Assembly: GCA_033220425.1 (NCBI GenBank)
Contig: CM065648.1
Coordinates: 4,712,001 to 4,776,000, forward strand
Direction of reading: 5' to 3'
DNA from: Lepraria neglecta
Lineage: Eukaryota; Ascomycota; Lecanoromycetes; Lecanorales; Stereocaulaceae
DNA length: 64,000 bases
A program made the position numbers and the translations under genes. Numbering within the stretch: the stretch's first letter is position 1; every line of letters begins with the position of its first letter. Under the pieces are notes generated by a model, which made no database searches, had not been told where the DNA came from, and saw only the letters and a list, made by a program, of their open reading frames with translations. Positions 55,045 to 64,000 of this stretch are shown in pieces.

Positions 55045-56890
55045 ATGCTACCTCGAGGGCTGTACGCAGCTCTTGCTGTGTGCACTCTAGCCTTCAATGT
55101 CGTTGCTGCCTTGAGGCGTCCCCATCTCGAATCAGCGTCCAAGCGAGGCCAAGAGAGGGCGCGAGACCGAGTGCAAGATGCTACGCGTAAGAAGTTCAGT
55201 CCACGTCAGAGCTATAACAGCAGCTCTCCGTTCTTGAACAATGCCACCCAGAGTAAGTCTATCCCATGAATCTCGAATTGCACTGGGCTCACTATTTGTA
55301 GAGTACGTTGTTGACTCGCTGCCCGACGTCAACTTCGACATTGGAGAGATGTATTCCGGATTGATGCCAATCGATGCGAGCAACTCGTCCAGAGCGCTCT
55401 TCTTCATCTTTCAGCCAATAGTTGGCGCTCCCAGCGACGATATCACGATTTGGCTGAATGGCGGACCCGGCTGCAGCTCCCTAGACGGCTTCTTTCAGGA
55501 GAATGGGAGATTCCTTTGGCAGCCGGGAACCTTTGCTCCCATAGAAAATTCATAGTATGTGCTCAACAACTTCACTAAATCACAGTTGCTGACCTACTCT
55601 AGTTCATGGGTGAATTTGACCAACATGCTATGGTACGTCTTATATGCCTTGAGAGCCTTTAGGATTCCAAATCTCTGACTTGTAATCTAGGGTTGAGCAA
55701 CCTGTCGGTACCGGCTTTTCTATCGGGGACATTACTGCCACGTCGGAAGAAGAGATTGCTCAAGACTTCATCAAGTTCTTCAAGAACTTCGAGACAACCT
55801 TCGGGATCAAGAACTTCAAGATCTACGTGACTGGGGAAAGTTATGCTGGTCGTTACGTTCCGTACATTTCTGCTGCCATGCTGGACCAGAATGATACCAC
55901 TTACTATGACCTTTCGGGTATGTCCCTCGATGCCAAACACAAATTCAATGCTGACCTCTGATGTGCTTCGAAGGTGCCCTAGTCTACGACCCTTGCATTG
56001 GCCAATTTGACTATACCCAGGAGGAGGCCGTTGCCGTACCTTACGTCCAAGCAAACAACAATCTCCTCAATTTCAACGCCTCTTTCCTCGCACAGCTCGA
56101 GAGTCTAGACGAATCATGCGGATACGCTACGCTCAGAGAGAAGTATCTTACGTTCCCACCTCCCGGAAATCAGCCATCTGTATACTTCAATTACACCAGA
56201 GAAGCCAACTGCGATGTCTTCGACATGATCGACAACGCGGCTCTGGAAGTTAACCCATGCTTTGACATCTACGAGGTCAACCAGCAGTGCCCATTGCTAT
56301 GGGACGTGCTCTCCTTCCCAACACAGCTTGTCTATACTCCTGACGGCGCAAGCACCTACTTCAATAGATCAGACGTCAAAGCAGCCCTTCATGCGCCTCA
56401 GTACGTCGACTGGATGCTATGTACCAACCAAGCGGTCTTCGTTGGCGGTGCTAAAGCTGGCACTTACTACACCGGTGGGCCAGAAGGCTCGGGTGACCTC
56501 TCCGCTGACCCAATCCAAAAAGTCCTTCCACAAGTCATCGAAGCTACCAATCGCGTGCTAGTCGGGAACGGAGACTTTGATATGATCATTATCACTAATG
56601 GGACATTGATGGCCATACAAAATATGACTTGGAACGGCCAATTGGGATTCCAAACGCAGCCAAATACCCCTATTGATATTGCCACTCCCGATTTGATCTA
56701 TTCCGGCGTCTTCGCCCAGAATGGAGCCACTGGGTTGGATGGTCCACAGGGTATTATGGGGGTGCAGCATTATGAGCGTGGATTAATGTGGGCGGAGACG
56801 TATCAGAGCGGGCATATGCAACCTGAGTTTCAGCCGAGAGTGGCTTATCGGCATCTTCAATGGCTTTTGGGCATTGTTGATACTCTTTGA
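55045..56890 (+). CDS. Secreted serine carboxypeptidase (S10 family)
   Basis: Five exons: 55045-55252, 55302-55554, 55603-55632, 55691-55917 and 55974-56890, giving 544 residues; exon 3 is only 30 nt. A signal peptide of about 22 residues is followed by a basic propeptide-like stretch. S10 signatures: [20 protein letters not shown] (oxyanion hole), [14 protein letters not shown], catalytic Ser in [14 protein letters not shown], catalytic Asp in [10 protein letters not shown], and catalytic His in [13 protein letters not shown]. Many N-x-S/T sites suggest glycosylation. It removes C-terminal amino acids from peptides at acid pH in the extracellular space or vacuole; resemblance is to the secreted fungal CpdS/KexA-unrelated group rather than vacuolar CPY. 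The gene lies between the two minisatellite blocks. Confidence 0.92.
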
Positions 56891-58790
56891 GACGCATTTA
56901 GGCACACGAATAACGATGATGATGCATATTGCCTTCGAAGTATTGAAGTTGTTCTACTACATCGCAGTGAATTGCCCCTACCCTTCTTTTCTCCAGGAAT
57001 TCTTGCGCAAAATCAGCAGCGATAATTACATCCTATTTGCTGAACGAAGCCGAAGACTACGACTGGTGCACCCCCAACCCCACCTAAACCGCTTCAGCCA
57101 TGCCTCGCACTTCACACCTTGACCTGGCGTGCCGAAATTTGCACGCATTTATAATCGCGCATGATGTACCAATCTGGGATCTGACCACGATTTTCAACAT
57201 GATGTTCCTGGCGAATTGAAAAATGTTGGCTTTCAGGCATACAGATCTAGCAAGCTAGCTGCTCTTCGGGAACAGAAACCAAGTAAATTCTAGCTCAAGC
57301 AGAGCTGGTATTGGAGCAGTTTATGCTGTGGAGGAGCAGGGTATCGCAGTTTCGAGGGGTTGGTTCAGAAGTTTCTGGTAAGTTCTAGCTCAGGCAAAGC
57401 TGGGCTTGGAGCAATTTCTGCTATGGAGGAGCAGGATATCAAAGATTTGGAAGAGGTTGAATCAGATGTGTCCGGCCCGACGTTTGATGGTCGAACTTGA
57501 GAAAGCTCGACTAGGACGAGTGGTGTCGAATATTAGCAAGTATATAAAGAGTCCTACCCTCTTTCGACAGGCATAGTTTAAATAACCTCGACTTGGACTA
57601 GTGCTATCAGACCTGAGAAAGTATAATAAGTCCAACTTTGCGAAACGTCAAATAGGCCTAGCTTGTGAGAGTTCAACACCGCCGGAAGATCTGATTCTGA
57701 CGGCTTGTGAACCTTCGGACGGCAGACTCTCAACAGCCCAACTCTTGAAAACCACTTATCGGGATTAGCTTGTGGGCTTTCAACACAGACAATTGGACGT
57801 TCAGACGATTGGCGGACGACCTCCATCAGCTCAACTCCCGGAAATGTTAAACTGGGACTAGCTTGTTACCTTTCAACACTGCCGGGATATTTAGATAAGA
57901 CGACCGGCAGACGGCAGACCTTGAACAGTGCAACTCTCAAACCTTTAAACAGGACAGCGTTCTTTTGAGCATGCCAAGAATCATGTCTTCTACCGTCCCC
58001 CAACAGTCCGAGTCTCGAAAACCTCTCAAGTAGGTCTAGCTTGTGGACTTTCAACACCGATGCTTGAGCGTTCAGACGGCAGACTCTCATCAGTCCAACT
58101 CAAACCCTCTCAATTGGAACTAGCTTGTAAGATCTGTGGCCTCCAAACTCAAACAGCGAGACTCTTCCAAACCTGGATTGGGACTGTACTATAAAGCCTC
58201 AACACCGCACTGCCGGGAGCTTCAGTTGGAACGGCGCAACCGGACGATCGAAATGCATCAGTCCAAATGTGAAAACCGCTTACTTTGGACTAACGCGTCG
58301 AGAATGGTAGATCGGTATAATTCCTTGCTAGATCGGTATTTTCTTTTGCTAGATTGCCATTTTTCTTTGCCGGATTGCTATATTCAGACGCCCAAGACAC
58401 GTAGTCTTCATAACCTCGAAATGGACTAGCTAGTAAATATCTCTTAGCAGGATCAAAATGCTCCAGCCTCCTAAATCTCACACTGGACTGGGCTCATAGA
58501 TTTTGTTCCTGAGCTTGAAATAAATGACGGCACACCGTAAGGAGCTTTTTTATTTCCGAAACATGAAACAGGCTTGGCCAAAGCGACCTTGTTAAAGCTG
58601 GCAATGGTGTAGTTGGCTCTACACTATGTATCCAGCCAAAATGTATAGCCAGAGAACGCTATGCTCGCCAAAAGCATCTCATGCAAATCCGAAGATCAAA
58701 AGGGTATGTACCTCACTCTCCCGCATTCAAAACGCCACGCTATGCATCCCAGATCGCTCTCATCTCCCTTCCACGAAATACAACACACTC
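56891..58790. other. Gene-free stretch containing minisatellite block B
   Basis: This begins with the 3' flank of the carboxypeptidase, then two similar copies of a stretch around GTAAATTCTAGCTCAAGCAG (57,282) and GTAAGTTCTAGCTCAGGCAA (57,379), then the repeat array 57480-58440. No gene was recognised. Confidence 0.5.
57480..58440 (+). repeat. Diverged minisatellite array, block B
   Basis: About five to seven units of 80-110 bp share CTAGCTTGTGGACTTTCAAC followed by ACCG and, later, GACGGCAGACTCTCAACAGT and CCAACTCTCGAAACCTCTCA. Clear starts of TAGCTTGT are near 57659, 57766, 57858, 58038 and 58123. The core matches block A at 52.3-53.15 kb, where some copies are inverted. Units are strongly diverged. 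A plus-strand TTGCTAGATCGGTATT type run near 58320-58380 is a further small internal repeat. Confidence 0.7.
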
Positions 58791-61289
58791 TCAATAATTT
58801 TCACTCAGTCCGCTAAAACTCGGCAAATTGCTCGTACAGTTAAAATCTCGATTCCAGACCTTGGTAGGCAAAATTCCGTTCGCCATTCCTGATTTCCAAT
58901 CCCACTGCGTCGCGCTCTCAGTAGTCCAAGTCCAATAAAACCACCCCCAAGCCGTCTCAAATGAACTCATCTGCGCCTCTGCATTGGTCAAAAGCCACTG
59001 CTTATACGTGTCGGAATAACTTGAGGGGTCTGCATTCGCGTCGCTGCAGGAACAGGCGGAGCTTTTCGAGGGACATGAGGGGGTCAGAACAGAGGGAGAA
59101 CGGTCGGTGGAGTGCAGCGTGCCTTCCCACCGCGTGCCGGCGCCGACGTCGTTCAGGTAGGTCGTGCAGTCTGTGTCGGCTTGGGACCATTCGCCGCAGA
59201 GGGTGGGTCCAAATCTGTATGAATTGTAAGTATTGCCTTTCTCTTTCGCCTAATAAGCATAAATGGGGAAAACAGCTCACCCAGTAGTCGTATCCAAACT
59301 CGCCTTCATCTGTCCTGTCCACCCCTCACAAGCATAACTCGCCTTGGCAGTATGATTCATAACAATCAAATTCGCATCAAAGATCGTATACTCATGCGCA
59401 TCCAACACCAGCCCCTCTACCCCCTGTAACTGCCCCTGCCACTTCGTAAGCCCTAGAAATCCATCGCCAAACGCCACCGTCTGATTCATGCCGCTTTTTC
59501 TGACGATCTGCGTCGCGCTGGTTGTCCACGCTACCACATCTGAGATTGATAGCTCTGTCATCTTCGGCTCGTTGACGAGACCGTAGATACTTATTACGTT
59601 CTTGTAGCGGGGCTGTGCGAAGAAGGTCGAGAGTTGGGTGTGGAGATCGAGGGAGCGCTGCGCGTTGAGTTGGCCGTCTGTGCCGTTGAGCCAGCCTATG
59701 GTGCCTTGACGACCGGAGTGGTTCCACCCGTTCTGACTGCCCGGGAGTCCATGTAAATCCAGATTCACGCGTAGTCCATACTTCCGCGCATACTCGATCC
59801 CTCGAAGTAAATACCGCCAGCTGATCTTCGGCACATACGGATCACCAGGGTATGTCGTGACGGCCCAATAAGAATACGGGATCCTGACATGATCGAATCC
59901 AGCGGCCTGGATAGCTGCGAAATCCGCTTCTGTGATGAACTGGGAGTAGTGTTTTTCGATCGTCTTTGCTGCTGTGCTGGGTCCAAGTTGCTTGGATAGC
60001 GTCCATTCGTCTGTTATGCCTTGGTTGGATTTATACGTGTTGAAGAGACTGGGTGTAATAAATGGCTCGATGGACAACCATCCTCCCAAATTGATGCCTC
60101 GTATCGGCATCTGCCCGTATGCCCATGGTTTATCGAGCTCGGGGACGTATTGATTTGCTTTCACGGTGTCATTCCAAGTCGAGTTCAATCCCATAATGGG
60201 CAGTCCGCCAAAGGTGGTATTCGTGTACGTAACATTGAAGTCTGTCGTATCATACCACGTAAATGGATCCAAGATCGTGTTTTTCGCCGTCGTAGGGATA
60301 TCGCTCTCACTGATTCCGTTCAGGTTGCTGTTGCTTGGATCACCTCCACTGCCAGTACTGCCTGCGCTCCCACCGCCGCCTGAGGATTTCTTCTTCGATA
60401 CCACGACCGCGACGACGACGATCATTATGATCAGCAGTAGTATACCGAGTGCAATCCACTTTTTCTTCTTAAACCACCTCCTCTCTCCCTCATCGCTCTC
60501 ATCAGCACTGGCATAACCGCCCCTATGCCGCCTAGGACCCCTTCCCTCCTCAAGCAACGGTCCACTAACCCTCCTTCGTTCGCTCTTCCCATCGCTCCTT
60601 CTTCTATGCTTGGGCTTCCCCTTATCAACCCTCCCTGTAACGACTTTCTCCCTCGTCGTTCGTTTCCCGCTGTACACCCTCTCTATTTTCTCCCGTTCCT
60701 GAAATCCGCCATGACCGTCAGTCTTCTCGTTGATGGCGTCCAGTTTGGCTAGGGCGTCCAGGGAGAGCGGATTGCCGCTCGAAAGCGTGGAGCCACTTGA
60801 TCCGCTCCAATGCTTCTCCTCAACGACCGCCCTAGCTTTGGATTTGCGCTCTGGACTCCGCCGCCGTGTGGGGGGTGGTTTGGGCGTGCGTTCTGTAGGC
60901 GGTGGTAATGACTCTTCGCTTTCACTCTCGCCCTGCGCATCTTCCTCATCTTCATATTCAACCACAACCTCCTCTCTCCTAGGCCTCCGCTCAGGACTCC
61001 CTGTCCGTTTCTGCGGTGTCCGTTCAGGACTCTTTGTCCGTTTCTGAGGCGTTCGCTCAATGCTCCTTGTTCTCTTCTGCTGGGTCCGCTCTGGACTCCT
61101 CGTCCGCTTCTGCGGTGTCCTTTCCCGTCTATCCTCTATCTCAGTACTGTCCTCCCTCCTCCTCGACCTATGTTTCTTCTCAGGCGTGCCACGTTCTTTC
61201 CGTTCTTCTCGTTCAGCAGCATAACGGCTGCGGGGAGGTTTTGAGGATGGAGGGGGACGAGAATGTCGGCGGCGGTCGTCGCCGGCCAT
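58791..61289 (-). CDS. exgD: Membrane-anchored glucan 1,3-beta-glucosidase (GH5, ExgD type)
   Basis: Exons are 61289-59281 and 59214-58791, phase 2, giving 810 residues. It is a type II membrane protein. A cytoplasmic N-terminus of about 270 residues, rich in Arg, Lys, Ser and Pro, contains four 11-residue repeats (RTPQKRTRSPE type). One TM helix follows near 273-293 (ALGILLLIIMIVVVAVVV), then a Gly/Ser-rich stalk and an extracellular GH5 domain. GH5 motifs: PIRGINLGGWLSIEPFITPS, HVRIPYSYWAV, LDLHGLPGSQNGWNHSGR, acid/base Glu in IYGLVNEPK (about residue 571) and nucleophile Glu in TLCGEWSQADTDC (about 678, in exon 2). It trims terminal glucose from cell-wall beta-1,3-glucan at the plasma membrane. 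The frame stays open left of the ATG without another ATG. Confidence 0.92.
60975..61140 (-). repeat. 33-nt tandem coding repeats in the glucanase N-terminus
   Basis: Four to five direct copies of a 33-nt unit encode R-T-P-Q-K-R-T-x-S-P-E, with variants (RTQQKRTRSIE, RTPQKRTKSPE, RTPQKRTGSPE). The unit keeps frame. T-P-x-K matches the minimal CDK phosphorylation consensus. Confidence 0.8.
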
Positions 61290-61833
61290 TGGAGAAGGTT
61301 GAAGCACCCGCTGTGGAATGGAACGTGCGTTATCGATGAAAAAATAGCATTATAGGAATGGTAAGAATGTAGCTATGCGCTCTTGGCAAGAATTGACGTT
61401 ACTAGCCGGTCTGGGGGTGCATTGAATTTGTTTACCGAGCTAAAAATACTGGTTGATGGGGTGACAATGAGCTGACAGCTGTAGCGCGACGCTAAGGAAC
61501 GCCATGATTCTTGGCGTGCCAGATGCCACGCGAAATTCATCAGAGCCTCAAACGGCAGGGGCAGGATTTCGGTTGAAACCTGAAACAAGATTTAAGGTCG
61601 AGGGAGAGCAGCTGGATATCACTTCGTGATACAAATTCGCGAGTAATGCCCACTGCACGCACTCCATGGGCCAATCCTACATCCACTGTATGCGTTTGAA
61701 GATTCAACGAAGAAACACCACAGGACCTGCTTTCAAATAAAACAAACCTCCCATAATATCCATACAAACCTCTGTTAACTTCGCCATTCTTTGATTCCTA
61801 GTATATTTTGTCCGCATTTCTCGCCCTCGATTT
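61290..61833. other. Intergenic stretch, no gene seen
   Basis: Promoter of the glucanase gene and 3' flank of the kinase gene, both on the minus strand. Nothing else was recognised. Confidence 0.45.
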
Positions 61834-63928
61834 TTATCTCCCACCAACAACAACCCTCGCCCCCTCCTTCCCTAACACCCCCGCCTCCATCGGCTTCGGA
61901 CTCCTCTGCCTCCCCTTCTTCCGGCTCAAGAATCCTAACATGCCATTGGGTTTGCCCGGTGGTCCTGAAACACTAGCCGCACTCCTTCCACCCTCCCTTT
62001 CTCCACTCCCACCTGATTGATGTGCTAGATCAGACCAACTACCCGTCTCATCAAGCACGACTTGCACCCCTCCTCCTTTGCTTGGTGTGATTGTTCCTCC
62101 TCTTTGTCCTCCCCGTGATTGCGGGTGAGATGTAGGTGGTTCTCGGTGCTGGCCTAGTGATGTTTGCGCATGTGGAAGGGGCGGAGGTGAGGGACGTGGA
62201 TTTGGGTATTCGTTTGTAGTGTGGTATTCTGAGTGGTTTGACTGATGAACGGTCATGGGTGGGGAGCCGGTTGGTGAGTCGCCTGAGAAGGCACTTTGGG
62301 ACTTGGTGTTTGCGCGTTCGAGGTCGGGGTCTTCGGTGCTGCCTTTCGATGAAGGGACGGGCACGGCGCGGTCGAGCATTTCGAGCGTTGAGTCGACCTG
62401 AGGTGAGTCGACAAATCCTTTGTAGTTGCTATGGTGGGAGAATGATTAGCTGCGATTAAAAGTCGGACTAGGGGAGAAAAGGGGAAGCCTACGTTACTGT
62501 AGTGTAGTCGAACGGCTCGAACAGCGTTTCTATCATGCGATGCAACTCGTCTGTTCTGATCTCCTTATCTGTAGCATCATCCTTCAATTGCATCCTTGGC
62601 TTTTGCCGCCTCGCTCGTGCCTCCAGTGGTGCCTCTTCCAACAGTAGCTCCTCTAGATCGTATGTAGCATCGAAGTTCGTTTTCTCACTCGAAGGTATAA
62701 ACACAGGGGGTATTTGTTTCCGTTCCAGGGCCTCAAAGTCAATTCGCCGGAAAAAAGAGTGATCTGTGAAGGTGTCGAAGCCTGTCGCCCCTATTCGTTT
62801 CCGGGTATCTTTTTCTAGTAACGATGTGATTGCGTGCAGACATGGTATTGAGACTGGTGGTTGTGTGACTGGGTAATTAGGTGAAGCTTTCAGGATTTCC
62901 TTCTCCAGCTTTTCGTGACCATGGGAGGCGAAGGGTCTCTGTTTCGCGTCAGTGGATACCTCCTGGAATGCTCCTGTTCCTGCCCACCTTGTTGTAGATG
63001 CATTCGTAGAATGTAACACCCAATGACCACCAGTCAACCTCTGTCAAATAACCTGTCCCAGCGTAGACTTCCGGCGCAAGATACGCAAGGGTACCAGACT
63101 TGCTGTGTAATTGTTTCCCCGGCTTGTACTCCGACGCAACATTCTGTCCAATATCAGCATCCCTGTTCTCACGTTGCGGCCGTAGGACGTACAAAGTCCG
63201 CCAAATGCACATGGCCGTCCGAGTCCAGCAGTACGTTATCAGGCTTTAGATCCCTATGCACAATCCCTTGCCCGTGGCAATATCTCAATGCGCAGCCCAG
63301 CTCAGCCATCCAAAAGCGTACTGCATCTTCCGTGAAGGTCTTTCTCGAGATGTGAAACCGTAGATCGCCGCCATTCATTAAATCCACCACGATGTACCTG
63401 CCCGCATATCAGCCAATCCGTATGTGTAGGTTTCGAAGGTTTGTAGAAGCTTACAGATATTCGATATCCTGAAAGCTGTACCGCAAATTGCAAAGGAATG
63501 GATGGTTCAGGTGTTCCAACATCCGCCGCTCCCTGATGATATTCCGCACGCTCTCCGATCGCACCACTGTAAACCACATCAGTCCCCATTATATCTCCAA
63601 AAGGTTTCCAAGGGCATGTGTATGCGAACCTTCATCCTTACGTATATATTTGAGAGCAAAAGTCAACCCCGTGTCCTTCCGCTCAACAATGCGAACCTTG
63701 CCAAAAGCCCCCTTTCCCACCACTCTCAGGAGTCGAAAATGGTTGAGGTTGACTATTCGAGATATTTATGTCAGCTCAAGTCACGAATACGGGCCAAATG
63801 TCTCAGCAGCGTGTGCTTCCGCTTCGAGTAACAGCCCCGAGGCACGGTGCTGACAGAGAAGGGGGTTGTTAGAGGAGTGGTTCACCTTCGTCAGTGAACA
63901 CGACGGGCTTGCCATTGGAGTTGCCCAT
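61834..63928 (-). CDS. YANK/STK32-type AGC serine/threonine kinase
   Basis: Seven exons: 63928-63886, 63752-63630, 63566-63455, 63397-63193, 63143-62988, 62938-62493 and 62428-61834, all phases consistent, giving 559 residues. The start MGNSNGKP fits N-myristoylation. Kinase motifs: [46 protein letters not shown], then DFN in place of DFG (ADFNVASEY), [14 protein letters not shown] and [22 protein letters not shown] and the N-terminal Gly are typical of the YANK (STK32) branch of AGC kinases. The kinase tail contains [17 protein letters not shown]. The last 180 residues are Pro/Ser/Gly-rich and disordered. Filamentous fungi keep one such gene whose role is little studied; membrane association is inferred from the N-terminus. 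Confidence 0.9.
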
Positions 63929-64000
63929 TGGGAGATGCGTCAAGAGTGTTGCCAGGTAGGGTATTCCTAGGGTGTAATTGGAAGAAGCTCGGGCCTTTTC

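Noticed and set aside
1-64000. CRISPR arrays, bacterial operons, rRNA genes, clustered secondary-metabolite synthases
   Set aside because: None seen. There are no PKS, NRPS or terpene synthase motifs and no regular spacer-repeat arrays; the repeats present are diverged minisatellites.

Overview
The window is nuclear DNA of a filamentous ascomycete (Pezizomycotina). Genes are split by many short introns (about 45-80 nt) with GTRNGT donors, CTRAC-type branch sites and YAG acceptors. The gene content is fungal: a HET domain, DUF6590, SLATT_fungal, a PAN-type secreted protein, an ExgD-type glucanase and Ufd4. Family resemblances point weakly towards Leotiomycetes; that is inference from memory of the families, not a search. 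Exon borders were worked out by hand from splice signals and frame continuity, and stated protein lengths are the sums of those exons.

Region 1 (1-22.5 kb) is accessory and partly decayed. It starts with a 5'-truncated SLATT two-TM protein (3-878), a coiled-coil orphan (1011-2462, minus) and a DUF6590 gene (3033-3936). Next comes a run of broken genes: a HET gene with two TAG codons at conserved Trp positions plus a frameshift (4653-6306), a kinesin-light-chain-type TPR fragment (6412-6881) and a frameshifted short-chain dehydrogenase (6875-7641). After an AT-rich stretch follow a many-fingered C2H2 protein with a fresh 75-nt internal duplication (9691-11106), a broken orphan reading frame (11974-12599), a small secreted protein (13812-14204), a large secreted PAN-domain protein (14797-16723), an Ego1/LAMTOR1-like lipid-anchored protein (17438-18066) and two further nonsense-riddled pseudogenes (18263-19776). 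The stretch 19.8-22.4 kb holds no convincing gene.

Region 2 (22.5-46.5 kb) is dense, conserved housekeeping sequence: a fungal MCF(Y/F)DQ-family protein, proteasome alpha (Pre9/PSMA4), an RGG-box protein, Luc7, Gpi16, a Bye1-like PHD/TFIIS/SPOC protein, a ZNF830-like protein, a WW/FF splicing protein (Urn1/Dre4-like), NMN adenylyltransferase, Ufd4/TRIP12-type HECT ligase and cytochrome b5. Several are divergent pairs over short intergenic spaces (Pre9/RGG, Luc7/Gpi16).

Region 3 (46.5-64 kb) mixes transposon remnants and repeats with genes. A 631-bp internally deleted mariner-like element with about 60-bp terminal inverted repeats directly abuts a second element of 531 bp. A DHA2-type MFS transporter follows. 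Two blocks of an old, diverged minisatellite (52.3-53.15 kb and 57.5-58.4 kb) flank a TPR gene and a serine carboxypeptidase. The window ends with a membrane-anchored exo-beta-1,3-glucanase (ExgD type) and an N-myristoylated YANK/STK32-type kinase.

No complete new defence or biosynthetic system is visible. The points most worth a second look are the cluster of RIP-like nonsense mutations in HET, TPR and orphan genes, the SLATT protein beside that cluster, the nested deleted transposons, the dispersed minisatellite, and several candidate alternative isoforms (Bye1 17-residue cassette, NMNAT presequence-like N-terminus).
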